Source: Salibacterium aidingense DSM 18341 (GTDB lineage Bacteria; Bacillota; Bacilli; Bacillales; Marinococcaceae). From it: a stretch of 64,000 bases of DNA. The stretch spans positions 1 to 64,000 of the forward strand of contig NZ_AUCI01000014.1 of the NCBI RefSeq assembly GCF_000429685.1, given 5' to 3'. Within the stretch, counting starts at the first letter, position 1; the number at the start of each line of letters is the position of its first letter. A program made the translations under genes and the position numbers. The notes beneath the pieces were generated by a model. That model was not told the DNA's origin. It searched no databases and was given only the letters and a program-made list of their open reading frames with translations. Positions 17,752-25,792 of the stretch are shown one piece after another.

Positions 17752-18417
17752 ATGCGTTATAAAGCACTTATTTATTTATTTTTTCTTGTTCTAATCTCCT
17801 GGCTGCAAATGGAGCAGCAACAAAATGCAGCCGCATCGAATACAGGGGTCCAGGCTATTCCCGAAGAAGCCATCCGCCTCCGGATTCTTGCTCATGACAA
17901 TTCACCGGAAGAACAGCTGATCAAAACAGAAGTCCGTGATGCTGTTAACGTAAAAATACGTTCGCTGGTGGAAGAAGTGAAGGAAAAAGAAGAGGCAAGA
18001 TCTACAATCCGCAGCGCCCTTCCGGAGCTCGAGGGTATTATCCGTGAAGTACTTGAGGATCACGACCGGGCCTCCCGTTCGTTTTCTATCGATCTGAAAA
18101 CAGATGTGGAATTCCCTACTAGAATTTACGGACCGCTCGTCTATCCAGCCGGCTCCTATGAAGCACTTGTTATATCTATCGGCAAAGCCGAAGGAGCTAA
18201 TTGGTGGTGTGTGTTGTTCCCCCCGCTTTGTTTTCTATCCGCTGAGGATGGAGAGGGTGTGGAAAATTCGGCTCCGTCTGTGGAAAAACCAGAGGAAAAA
18301 CAGGAGGATGTGGAAAACCCTGAGAGTTCTGTGGAAGAAAACGGAGAATATTCATTTTTCATTGTGGAAAAGTGGAACAGCTGGTTTGGGGATAAGGAAG
18401 AGCAGAGAATTAAATGA
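17752..18417 (+). CDS. spoIIR: stage II sporulation protein R
   Basis: Secreted signalling protein (221 aa) made in the forespore under sigma-F. It acts in the intermembrane space to make SpoIIGA activate pro-sigma-E in the mother cell. A signal-like N-terminus (MRYKALIYLFFLVLISWLQ) precedes the conserved AIRLRILAHDNSPEEQLIK-type core and the NWWCVLFPPLCF motif. Unlike the short tail of the B. subtilis protein, an acidic tail of about 45 residues with repeated VEN/VEK/SVEE blocks follows before IVEKWNSWF. The ribosome binding site is distant (AAAGGA about 14 bases upstream), hinting at low translation. ywkF is absent between prmC and spoIIR. Confidence 0.93.
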   Translation: MRYKALIYLFFLVLISWLQMEQQQNAAASNTGVQAIPEEAIRLRILAHDNSPEEQLIKTEVRDAVNVKIRSLVEEVKEKEEARSTIRSALPELEGIIREVLEDHDRASRSFSIDLKTDVEFPTRIYGPLVYPAGSYEALVISIGKAEGANWWCVLFPPLCFLSAEDGEGVENSAPSVEKPEEKQEDVENPESSVEENGEYSFFIVEKWNSWFGDKEEQRIK

Positions 18418-18551
18418 TTGTTATAACAGGCGTTATGAGAATTATCCACAACTTTGGAGGAGGTTGTGGGTATTTTTTCGTGTTTGCCTGATTAAAGGAT
18501 TTATTCTTATAATAATAGGGGTCATTGGAACGAGCAGAAAGGGGTCTTACG

Positions 18552-19589
18552 GTGAGTTATAAACAAACAAACTTATGGAATGTGGATAATTGGAAGGAAG
18601 AACAGCCGCTTCCCCCTGAAGTAAAGGAAGCAGGGCTGTGTATAAAAAACGGAGAAACAGTAGCTTTTCCGACGGAGACGGTGTACGGTCTCGGGGCAAA
18701 CGCTTTAAGTGACGCGGCTGTGGATAAAATATATCAAGCCAAGGGCAGGCCGGGAGACAACCCACTTATTGTTCATATTGGAAAGAAAGAACAGTGGAAT
18801 GATTTGTGCTCCAGTATCCCGGCCATGGCCGAAACACTGGCGGAAGCTTTTTGGCCGGGACCGCTCACCCTGGTTGTTCCGCGAAGCAGTACTGTATCGG
18901 ATAAGGTCACGGCCGGTCTTTCTACAGTTGGGATACGGATGCCGGATCATATAGTCGCACGCGCTTTAATTAACACGGCTGGTGTCCCGGTGGCCGCGCC
19001 AAGTGCCAACCGTTCAGGACGTCCCAGCCCAACAAAAGCCGAACACGTTCATTATGACCTGAATGGAAGAATTGCCGGGATTTTGCAGGGCGGAGAAGCG
19101 GGGTATGGACTTGAATCCACCGTGGTGGATTGTACAGGCGGACAGGCGGTTATTCTGAGGCCGGGCGGGGTAACCCTGGAGCAGATTACCGAGGTTCTGG
19201 GGGACGATCTTGTTTTTCAGAAAGAGCATTCTGAGAAAAGAGAAGCCCCGAAAGCCCCGGGAATGAAATACCGGCATTATGCCCCGTCTTCGCCGCTGGT
19301 ATTAATGGAAGGCGATATGCACGGGCGGCTGATAGAGGAAAAAAAACAGGGAAGCAAAGTAGGAGTAATGGCTGTCGAGGAAAACAAACCGGCCTATCAG
19401 AACGAGGCCGATGTCTTTATTTCCCTGGGTTCCCGGCATGATCTTCGTGAAATCGCTTCGCGCTTATACGATAGCCTCCGCACCGCAGATCAAAGTCAGG
19501 TGGACATGATATTTTGTGAAACCTTTCCAGAAACAGAAATCGGAGCAGCCATCATGAATCGTTTACGGAAAGCGGCTTCCAGTTCCTGA
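18552..19589 (+). CDS. ywlC: L-threonylcarbamoyladenylate synthase (Sua5/YwlC)
   Basis: Makes threonylcarbamoyl-AMP from threonine, bicarbonate and ATP for the t6A37 modification of tRNAs reading ANN codons. The YrdC domain (about residues 20-205) has FPTETVYGLGANA, KGRPGDNPLIVH and PSANRSGRPSPT. The C-terminal Sua5 domain (about 230-345) follows the APGMKYRHYAP linker. The GTG at 18552 is preferred because AAAGGGG lies seven bases upstream; the frame extends further upstream without a ribosome binding site. It gives 345 residues, normal for Sua5. ywlA and ywlB of B. subtilis are not found between spoIIR and this gene. Confidence 0.94.
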   Translation: MSYKQTNLWNVDNWKEEQPLPPEVKEAGLCIKNGETVAFPTETVYGLGANALSDAAVDKIYQAKGRPGDNPLIVHIGKKEQWNDLCSSIPAMAETLAEAFWPGPLTLVVPRSSTVSDKVTAGLSTVGIRMPDHIVARALINTAGVPVAAPSANRSGRPSPTKAEHVHYDLNGRIAGILQGGEAGYGLESTVVDCTGGQAVILRPGGVTLEQITEVLGDDLVFQKEHSEKREAPKAPGMKYRHYAPSSPLVLMEGDMHGRLIEEKKQGSKVGVMAVEENKPAYQNEADVFISLGSRHDLREIASRLYDSLRTADQSQVDMIFCETFPETEIGAAIMNRLRKAASSS

Positions 19590-19647
19590 ATGTTCCGGCC
19601 CGGACATGCATAAAGTGTATAAGCATGTCTGGAAAGGAGCGCATCAA

Positions 19648-20190
19648 ATGGAAGGCTGGATCGTGTTAAGTGGAATCGCTGCTGCGCTGAGCATGGATGC
19701 TTTTTCTATGTCTCTGGCCGTGGCAATGAACCAGACAAAACATATCAATAGGATGAAAACAGCGCTTACCGTTGGTTTTTTTCATATGGTCATGCCGTGT
19801 TTTGGGCTGTTTGGCGGGCGCTGGATAGCAGCATCCTTTGAAAAAGCTGCATTAATGACAGGGGGCTTTCTTCTTCTTATCGTAGGATTACAGATGGTGT
19901 GGTCTGCTTCCAGGAAGGGAGAGGAAAGTGAAGTTCCTATTGTCCCAAGAGGGATCGGTATTTTATTTTTTTCGCTGCTGGTCAGTCTGGACAGTTTTTC
20001 GATCGGGATCACCCTCGGCATTCTTCAGACCTCCTGGATGAAAGTGCTCGTCCTGTTCGGATTGTTTAGTGCATTTTTTACATGGACAGGGCTTGTGCTC
20101 GGGGGAAGACTGCAAAGCATGTTTGGCAGCTTAGGAGAGATTGCCGGAGGGATGATACTGCTTGGACTTGGTTTAAAACTTATCCTTTAA
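19648..20190 (+). CDS. mntP: manganese efflux pump MntP
   Basis: Integral membrane protein (180 aa, six predicted helices) that exports Mn2+ and limits manganese toxicity. Two DUF204/MntP repeats are seen, with the conserved aspartates in SMDAFSMSLA and SLDSFSIGITLG and the GLQMVW and GLVLGGRL segments. The start is the ATG at 19648 with AAAGGAGC seven bases upstream; the longer frame upstream lacks a signal. Genomic order ywlC-mntP-ywlE is that of B. subtilis. No manganese riboswitch of the yybP-ykoY type fits in the 58 bases upstream. Confidence 0.94.
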   Translation: MEGWIVLSGIAAALSMDAFSMSLAVAMNQTKHINRMKTALTVGFFHMVMPCFGLFGGRWIAASFEKAALMTGGFLLLIVGLQMVWSASRKGEESEVPIVPRGIGILFFSLLVSLDSFSIGITLGILQTSWMKVLVLFGLFSAFFTWTGLVLGGRLQSMFGSLGEIAGGMILLGLGLKLIL

Positions 20191-20259
20191 ACGGCATACC
20201 CTGCCAGATGTGATAAAATAATGAATAAATAAGACTATCGTTAAAGGAAGGATTCGAGC

Positions 20260-20712
20260 ATGATTCATGTGCTGTTTGTCTGTACCGGTAATACGTGCCG
20301 CAGCCCGATGGCAGAAGCTCTGCTTCAGGCAAAAGGAAAAGAAAATATAGAAGTGTTATCTGCAGGAGTCGCGGCCCAGCCAGGCATGCTTGCCTCCAAG
20401 GAAACCATAGAGATTTTAAAAGAAAGGGATATCTCCTTTCGCCATGCCGCCAGACCGTTGACGAAGGAACGGGTGGAGTGGGCGGATATTATACTGACGA
20501 TGACAAAAAATCATCACGAAATGGCCGTTCAACATTTCCCGGAAGCAGCCGATAAAATATTTACCATGAGAGAGTTTGCCGCGGATACAGAGAACGAAAA
20601 AGGAGACATCAAGGATCCGATTGGCGGAACGATGGAAACGTATCGGAGTACCGCCAAAGAAGTGGAGCAGCTCATAGAAGCGGTACTTGAAAAACTGGAA
20701 AAGGAATGGTGA
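20260..20712 (+). CDS. ywlE: protein arginine phosphatase YwlE
   Basis: Low-molecular-weight tyrosine-phosphatase-fold enzyme (150 aa) that removes phosphate from arginine residues, opposing McsB in stress signalling. The P-loop CTGNTCRS holds the nucleophile Cys8 and Arg14; the Thr in the loop (CTGNT) is the feature that in B. subtilis YwlE selects phosphoarginine. The general-acid Asp is in DIKDPIGG. The start follows AAAGGAAGG. The chemoreceptor gene begins six bases after the stop, so both are probably on one transcript. Confidence 0.95.
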   Translation: MIHVLFVCTGNTCRSPMAEALLQAKGKENIEVLSAGVAAQPGMLASKETIEILKERDISFRHAARPLTKERVEWADIILTMTKNHHEMAVQHFPEAADKIFTMREFAADTENEKGDIKDPIGGTMETYRSTAKEVEQLIEAVLEKLEKEW

Positions 20713-20718
20713 CGGCTT

Positions 20719-22023
20719 GTGAAGGGAAAGCGAAAAAAATACTCATTCAGTATTCGGAAAAAACTGGTCCTTGGTATCAGCGTTTTATCCATTGTGACGT
20801 ACGGGACCAGTGCTTTTTTCATTTTTGTATTAGGGGACATGCTCCCGGAAGCTTTAGGAATTTCTAATGATTTATTTATTGTTACTACCCTTGTGCTGGG
20901 ATGGCTGTGGAGCGGTATATTAGCGTTTGCCTCCGCCCCGCTGATCACACGGCCGTTAAAACGCCTTGAAACTTCGGCCAGAAAGGCGGCGGCGGGTCAT
21001 TTGGAAGACGATGTGCAGGTCATCAAATCAGATGACGAATTCCGGGCTCTCGGCCTGGCCTACAATGACATGCTGGAAAACCTGCGAACCATGGTTAACG
21101 ATATTGAAAATAATTTTACTGAAACGAATAAACAAGTATTGGAGATAACGAAAGCTTCGGAGGAGGCCTCCGCTCAGGCGGAAACCATTACCGGCACCGT
21201 CCATGATATTGCTTCGGGGGCGGAAAATTCCGCGAATGCAATACAGAATACAGCCGAATCCATGGAAGAAGTGACGGACCTCGCCGGTCAGGTGCAGGCC
21301 AAAGCCCGGAATTCCCAGGAATCTGCAGCACAGATGGTGACGACCCTTGATGAGAACAAACAGGTGATTCATTCTCTCGTAGAAGGGATCAAGCAGCTGG
21401 AAGAGGACAATAAGGAATCACGCTCTGCTGTGAAATCCCTCGATCAGCAGGCCCAGAAAATCGGAGAAATTATTGGACTGGTCGGCGATATCTCGGATCA
21501 GACCAACCTGCTTGCTTTAAACGCATCTATTGAAGCGGCCCGGGCCGGTGAATATGGAAAAGGGTTTGCTGTGGTGGCAGACGAAGTTAGAAAACTGGCT
21601 GATGAAAGTGCGAAAGCAGTACAGGACGTCCGCGGCTTAATTCAAAGCATCCAGTCAGAAGTCGGAAATGTAGTAGGAAAAATAGAAAACCAGATGGAAG
21701 TAGCCAGCCGCGAGTCGCAGAAGGGCAGCGAAACAAACAGTGCCTTTGAACAAATGGAAAGTTCCGTGCAGACGGTGGCTTCGTCGGTAGAACAAATAAC
21801 CGGGCTGATTGACCGCCAGATGGAGGCTATTGAACAAACGTCCAGGGAATCTCAGGAAGTAGCTGCGATTGCCGAACAAACCTCGGCGGGAGCCATGGAA
21901 GTGACGTCTGCAGCAGATACCCAGTCTGAGATCATAAAAAACAGTGCCGGCACCGCCGAATACCTTTCCCGGGAGTCCGAAAAATTGAAAAAAACGATTG
22001 ATAAATTTACAACATCAGCCTAA
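20719..22023 (+). CDS. methyl-accepting chemotaxis protein with minimal outside loop
   Basis: Chemoreceptor (434 aa). Two closely spaced membrane helices (about residues 14-36 and 52-75) leave only about 15 outside residues, so there is no conventional ligand-binding domain. A HAMP domain (about 76-128) and a long coiled-coil signalling domain follow. The hairpin tip is [35 protein letters not shown], quoted here only as [21 protein letters not shown] start at 20719. It is inserted between ywlE and rpiB, which are neighbours in B. subtilis. Such receptors may sense membrane state or a partner protein; that is inference. Confidence 0.92.
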   Translation: MKGKRKKYSFSIRKKLVLGISVLSIVTYGTSAFFIFVLGDMLPEALGISNDLFIVTTLVLGWLWSGILAFASAPLITRPLKRLETSARKAAAGHLEDDVQVIKSDDEFRALGLAYNDMLENLRTMVNDIENNFTETNKQVLEITKASEEASAQAETITGTVHDIASGAENSANAIQNTAESMEEVTDLAGQVQAKARNSQESAAQMVTTLDENKQVIHSLVEGIKQLEEDNKESRSAVKSLDQQAQKIGEIIGLVGDISDQTNLLALNASIEAARAGEYGKGFAVVADEVRKLADESAKAVQDVRGLIQSIQSEVGNVVGKIENQMEVASRESQKGSETNSAFEQMESSVQTVASSVEQITGLIDRQMEAIEQTSRESQEVAAIAEQTSAGAMEVTSAADTQSEIIKNSAGTAEYLSRESEKLKKTIDKFTTSA

Positions 22024-22060
22024 CGTGAGAACATAAGAGAAAAGACAGGAGGTTGGTCGA

Positions 22061-22501
22061 ATGAAATTAGCAATCGGCTCGGACCATGCTGGTCATAAAT
22101 TAAAAGCAGAAGTCGTAAAAATCCTCAAAGAAATGGAGATAGAAATCGAAGATCACGGCTGCAATTGTGAGGATTCGGTGGATTATCCGGATTATGCCGC
22201 GCCAGTTGCGGAAAGTGTTGCGGCAGGCACCGTGGATAAAGGAATATTAATTTGCGGGACTGGTATCGGCATTTCCATTTCTGCGAACAAAATAAAGGGG
22301 ATCCGCTGTGCCCTTTGTCACGATGTGTTCAGCGCCAAAGCATCAAGGGCCCATAATAACAGCAATATTCTTGCGATGGGAGAGCGGGTCGTGGGACCCG
22401 GCCATGCCGGAGAAATCGTGAAAGCATGGCTCGACACAGAGTTTGAAGGGGGCCGCCATGCCGACCGAGTGGAGAAAATGATGGCGATGGAGGAAAAATA
22501 A
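22061..22501 (+). CDS. rpiB: ribose-5-phosphate isomerase B
   Basis: RpiB/LacAB-type isomerase (146 aa) interconverting ribose 5-phosphate and ribulose 5-phosphate; orthologue of B. subtilis YwlF. Visible motifs are GSDHAGHKLK at the start, DYPDYA, and the active-site Cys in ILICGTGIGISISANK. The start ATG follows ACAGGAGG. It ends at a strong terminator. Allose-6-phosphate isomerase activity is possible within the family. Confidence 0.95.
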   Translation: MKLAIGSDHAGHKLKAEVVKILKEMEIEIEDHGCNCEDSVDYPDYAAPVAESVAAGTVDKGILICGTGIGISISANKIKGIRCALCHDVFSAKASRAHNNSNILAMGERVVGPGHAGEIVKAWLDTEFEGGRHADRVEKMMAMEEK

Positions 22502-22503
22502 AC

Positions 22504-22536
22504 AAGCGGGGCCGGCCTCGGGCCCTGCTTTTTTGT
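22504..22536 (+). terminator. terminator after rpiB
   Basis: AAGCGGGGCC and GGGCCCTGCTT pair with a mismatch around a short loop, followed by TTTT. Confidence 0.8.
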
Positions 22537-22613
22537 ATCTTTAGCCGCTTTCAGGGCCGAATTATTCCGAGCCGTCCGGATGTGTGGTATCTTAGAAATA
22601 AGAGGTGATCCAG

Positions 22614-23168
22614 ATGAACGATCAAATGAAAGAGTGGCAGACGTCTCTTCAATCATGTCTGGAACTGCTGCGTGAACGGTCGGTACTGGATAACACTAAA
22701 TTATTGGTGATTGGAGCCAGTACAAGTGAGGTGATAGGCAGCCAGATCGGTTCTGCCGGTTCAGAAGAAGCAGCAGAAGCACTATATGATGTGCTGGCCG
22801 CCTTTCAGCAAAAGACAGGGGTTCATCTTGTCTTTCAGGGCTGTGAGCATATCAACCGCGCCCTGGTCATGGAAAGAGCGGCAGCCACGGAATTCCGCTG
22901 GGAGGAAGTCACCGTTATCCCGCACCGCCGGGCCGGAGGTGCCATGGCAGCCCACGCTTATGCTTCGCTTTCCGACCCGGTTGTTGTGGAACACGTTCAG
23001 GCTGATGCAGGCATTGATATTGGCGATACCTTCATCGGCATGCATCTGAAACATGTAGCCGTACCAGTCCGGGGAAGCGTCTCTTCCATTGGAGAAGCGC
23101 ATGTTACGATGGCTGTCACAAGACCGAAACTGATTGGCGGAGCACGCGCTAGATACCCAGAAGCTTAA
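22614..23168 (+). CDS. ywlG: UPF0340 / DUF436 protein YwlG
   Basis: A 184-residue cytoplasmic protein of the conserved YwlG/UPF0340 family, found between rpiB and glyA throughout Bacillus. Recognisable segments are ASTSEVIGSQIGSAGS near the N-terminus, FQGCEHINRALV, and IGDTFIGMHLKHVAVPVR. Histidines and Cys in the QGCEH stretch suggest a ligand site, but no activity is established to my knowledge. Start ATG at 22614 has AGAGGTGA five bases upstream. Confidence 0.92.
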   Translation: MNDQMKEWQTSLQSCLELLRERSVLDNTKLLVIGASTSEVIGSQIGSAGSEEAAEALYDVLAAFQQKTGVHLVFQGCEHINRALVMERAAATEFRWEEVTVIPHRRAGGAMAAHAYASLSDPVVVEHVQADAGIDIGDTFIGMHLKHVAVPVRGSVSSIGEAHVTMAVTRPKLIGGARARYPEA

Positions 23169-23217
23169 TATTTTTATGATTTTTTTAAATAAAATACGGG
23201 TTTAAGGAAAATATTCA

Positions 23218-23226
23218 TGTTACAAT
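23218..23226 (+). promoter_or_regulatory. extended -10 promoter for glyA
   Basis: TGT followed by TACAAT (23221-23226) forms an extended -10 element 72 bases before the glyA start. No convincing -35 hexamer is present. Confidence 0.45.
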
Positions 23227-23297
23227 ACCCTATGAATGATGTTAAGGACTTGAAAAAACGAAAGAGAGAGTTCAAGGAGAGAAAGGAGTTACCTCTG

Positions 23298-24539
23298 ATG
23301 GAAACAATCAAAACCCAGGATCCGGGAGTATATGCCGCCATGCAGGATGAACTGCAGCGCCAGCGTGATAAAATCGAATTAATCGCATCTGAAAACTTTG
23401 TCAGCCAGGCGGTGATGGAGGCGCAAGGTTCGGTGCTGACCAATAAATATGCGGAAGGCTACCCGGGGCGCCGCTACTACGGCGGCTGTGAGTACGTCGA
23501 TGTGGTGGAAGACCTTGCCCGCGACCGGGCCAAAGAATTGTTCGGAGCAGAACATGTAAATGTTCAGCCTCACTCCGGGGCTCAGGCAAACATGGCCGTT
23601 TATTATACGGCACTGGAGCCGGGGGATACCGTACTCGGCATGAATTTGTCCCACGGCGGCCATCTTACTCACGGCAGTCCTGTTAACTTTAGCGGCGTGC
23701 AGTACAATTTTGTGGATTACGGAGTAACAAAAGAAGATCAGGTGATCGACTATGATGCGGTCCTCGAAGCGGCCAAAGAACATCAGCCAAAACTGATCGT
23801 AGCCGGGGCCAGCGCGTACCCCCGTTCCATCGACTTTAAAAAATTCCGTGAAATTGCGGACGAAGTCGGAGCCTACTTAATGGTGGATATGGCTCATATT
23901 GCAGGACTGGTGGCAGCAGGGGTTCACCAGAATCCAGTCCCGCATTCTCATTTTGTAACCACAACCACTCATAAAACGCTGCGTGGTCCCCGCGGAGGAC
24001 TTGTCCTGTGCGAAGAACAGTTTGCCAAAAAGATTGACAAAGCTGTCTTTCCAGGACTTCAGGGCGGACCGCTGATGCACGTGATTGCTGCCAAAGCAGT
24101 TGCCTTTGGGGAAGCGCTGCAGGATGAATTCAAGACATACTCCGAAAACATCGTGAAAAATTCAAAGCGTCTTGGTTCCGCCCTCCAGCACGCCGGCATC
24201 GATCTTGTCTCCGGCGGCTCCGACAATCATTTGCTGCTGCTTGATCTGCAAAGCCTCGGCATCACTGGTAAAATTGCTGAAAAAGCACTGGATGAAGTTG
24301 GCTTAACCACAAATAAAAACGCTATTCCATTTGATCCGGAAAGCCCGTTTGTCACCAGCGGCATTCGAATAGGAACAGCAGCGGTGACCTCCCGCGGTTT
24401 TGGAGAAGAAGAAATGGATGAAGTTGGGGCTGTAATGGCGCTCACATTGAAAAATCATGATCACGAAGAAAAGCTAAAAGAAGCAGCCGAGCGCGTCGAT
24501 GCCCTCACCGCCAAATTCCCCATGTACCCGAATCTATAA
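23298..24539 (+). CDS. glyA: serine hydroxymethyltransferase
   Basis: Pyridoxal-phosphate enzyme (413 aa) converting serine and tetrahydrofolate to glycine and methylene-tetrahydrofolate, the main one-carbon source. The PLP lysine is in [15 protein letters not shown]. Other landmarks are [11 protein letters not shown], the [15 protein letters not shown] loop and [10 protein letters not shown]. The ATG at 23298 behind AAAGGAG is chosen; the frame runs 27 codons further upstream but that part is leader sequence carrying the promoter. A terminator follows at once. Confidence 0.97.
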   Translation: METIKTQDPGVYAAMQDELQRQRDKIELIASENFVSQAVMEAQGSVLTNKYAEGYPGRRYYGGCEYVDVVEDLARDRAKELFGAEHVNVQPHSGAQANMAVYYTALEPGDTVLGMNLSHGGHLTHGSPVNFSGVQYNFVDYGVTKEDQVIDYDAVLEAAKEHQPKLIVAGASAYPRSIDFKKFREIADEVGAYLMVDMAHIAGLVAAGVHQNPVPHSHFVTTTTHKTLRGPRGGLVLCEEQFAKKIDKAVFPGLQGGPLMHVIAAKAVAFGEALQDEFKTYSENIVKNSKRLGSALQHAGIDLVSGGSDNHLLLLDLQSLGITGKIAEKALDEVGLTTNKNAIPFDPESPFVTSGIRIGTAAVTSRGFGEEEMDEVGAVMALTLKNHDHEEKLKEAAERVDALTAKFPMYPNL

Positions 24540-24551
24540 GATAACAATAGG

Positions 24552-24585
24552 CCGAACGATTCTGATGAATCGTTCGGTTTGTCTT
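24552..24585 (+). terminator. terminator after glyA
   Basis: CCGAACGATT and AATCGTTCGG form a perfect 10-base stem followed by TTTGTCTT. Confidence 0.88.
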
Positions 24586-24687
24586 AGGGCGTCGGGGCAA
24601 CGCGGGCCCTTGGAAGGACAGAGATGCGCTGTGCTGAGCAGGAAGGCGCGTTTAGAGTCTCCTGGGTTGCTGCCAGCTGATTATTGG

Positions 24688-24830
24688 TCGGACATTTATT
24701 CCTCTATTGCTTCGATTTCCCCCATTTTGAAGGCGGGATGGGACATTTATTCCGTTATTTCCTCTTTTTAGCTTAAAAAAAGCGCTCCGGAGCCCTGATA
24801 GCGGAAAAAATGTCCGCAAGGGGCCTCGCC
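24688..24830. repeat. dispersed intergenic repeat family A, copy A2
   Basis: Bases 24721-24815 align along their length with 94-188 (copy A1). The landmarks CCGTTATTTCC, AAGCGCTCC, CTGATAGCGGAA and AATGTCCG occur in the same order and at nearly the same spacing. An extra CGGACATTTATTCC lies just upstream at 24689. It occupies the glyA-upp gap; the remaining bases 24586-24687 hold nothing I can name. Confidence 0.75.
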
Positions 24831-24909
24831 TTTAATTTTCACTCTGACCTGTATCCTGTGAAGCACAGTTTAAAAAAATAATCAGAATCGTGGGGCTTTT
24901 CCTCACCTC

Positions 24910-24938
24910 TTGAAGGGAATTTTGTTTTTCTGTAGAAT
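24910..24938 (+). promoter_or_regulatory. sigma-A promoter for upp
   Basis: TTGAAG (24910-24915), a 17-base spacer, and TAGAAT (24933-24938), 81 bases ahead of the upp start codon. Confidence 0.7.
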
Positions 24939-25018
24939 TTCAAAAGAATGGTGTGGTGCGTTTCCAGCACCATTATTATATACCGGGAGGATTCCGGCAC
25001 AAAGGAGCTAAGCATTAT

Positions 25019-25648
25019 ATGGGAAAAGTACATGTATTAGATCATCCGCTGATTCAACATAAGCTGACTTTTATTAGGGATGTTTCTACAGGAACGAAAG
25101 AGTTTCGGGAACTCGTGGACGAAGTGGCGACCCTGATGGCTTTTGAGATTACGCGTCATCTCCAGCTTCAGGAAGTGACCGTGGAAACTCCGGTAGGTCC
25201 AGCTCAGTCCCATACGCTCGCCGGGAAAAAATTAGGGGTTGTCCCGATTTTACGGGCGGGCCTCGGAATGTCAGACGGCATTTTAAAGCTGATTCCGGCT
25301 GCTAAAGTGGGTCACGTAGGATTATATCGTGATCCGGAAACATTAAAGCCGGTGGAATATTATGTGAAGCTTCCCAGCGATGTCGAGGAACGAGAATTTA
25401 TTGTAGTCGATCCGATGCTGGCGACGGGAGGCTCTGCGGTAGATGCCATCGCAAGCCTGAAAAAACGCGGTGCAACAAATATTAAATTAATGTGTTTGAT
25501 CGCCGCACCGGAGGGGACGGAAGAAGTGCAGCAGGCCCACCCGGATGTGGATATTTACCTGGCTTCGCTTGATGAAAAATTAAATGAAAAAGGTTATATC
25601 GTACCGGGGCTTGGAGATGCAGGAGACCGCCTCTTCGGCACGAAATAA
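25019..25648 (+). CDS. upp: uracil phosphoribosyltransferase
   Basis: Salvage enzyme (209 aa) joining uracil and PRPP to UMP. The PRPP-binding loop is [14 protein letters not shown]. The family N-terminus [16 protein letters not shown] and the uracil-contacting C-terminal [13 protein letters not shown] are intact. The ATG at 25019 is preferred: AAAGGAGC lies upstream and the length equals the family norm. In B. subtilis upp directly precedes atpI; here a protease gene is inserted between them. Confidence 0.97.
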   Translation: MGKVHVLDHPLIQHKLTFIRDVSTGTKEFRELVDEVATLMAFEITRHLQLQEVTVETPVGPAQSHTLAGKKLGVVPILRAGLGMSDGILKLIPAAKVGHVGLYRDPETLKPVEYYVKLPSDVEEREFIVVDPMLATGGSAVDAIASLKKRGATNIKLMCLIAAPEGTEEVQQAHPDVDIYLASLDEKLNEKGYIVPGLGDAGDRLFGTK

Positions 25649-25651
25649 GAC

Positions 25652-25686
25652 AAAAAATGCTTCAGCTGAAGGCTGGAGCTTTTTTG
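25652..25686 (+). terminator. terminator after upp
   Basis: GCTTCAGC and GCTGGAGC pair (one G-U) around a short loop, followed by TTTTTTG. Confidence 0.75.
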
Positions 25687-25792
25687 TGTAATAAGAGCGG
25701 CGGTCTTTCTGCAAAGGCGGGAAAAGCAGCCTCTGTATAAATCTGTCTCAATGCTGCAACCTAAAACCAAGAGACAGACAGGAGGCAGAGCT

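Noticed and set aside
17205-17753. 182-codon minus-strand frame opposite prmC
   Set aside because: It is antisense to a complete, motif-bearing prmC and has no start signal.
19590-19647. Manganese riboswitch before mntP
   Set aside because: Only 58 bases separate ywlC from mntP, too little for the yybP-ykoY fold, and no matching sequence was seen.
23217-23297. Extended N-terminus of glyA
   Set aside because: The bases carry the promoter and leader; the ATG at 23298 has the ribosome binding site and gives the family length.
94-24816. ATGTCCG repeats as a CRISPR array
   Set aside because: Copies are few, differently spaced, partly inverted and far apart; there are no regular spacers and no cas genes.
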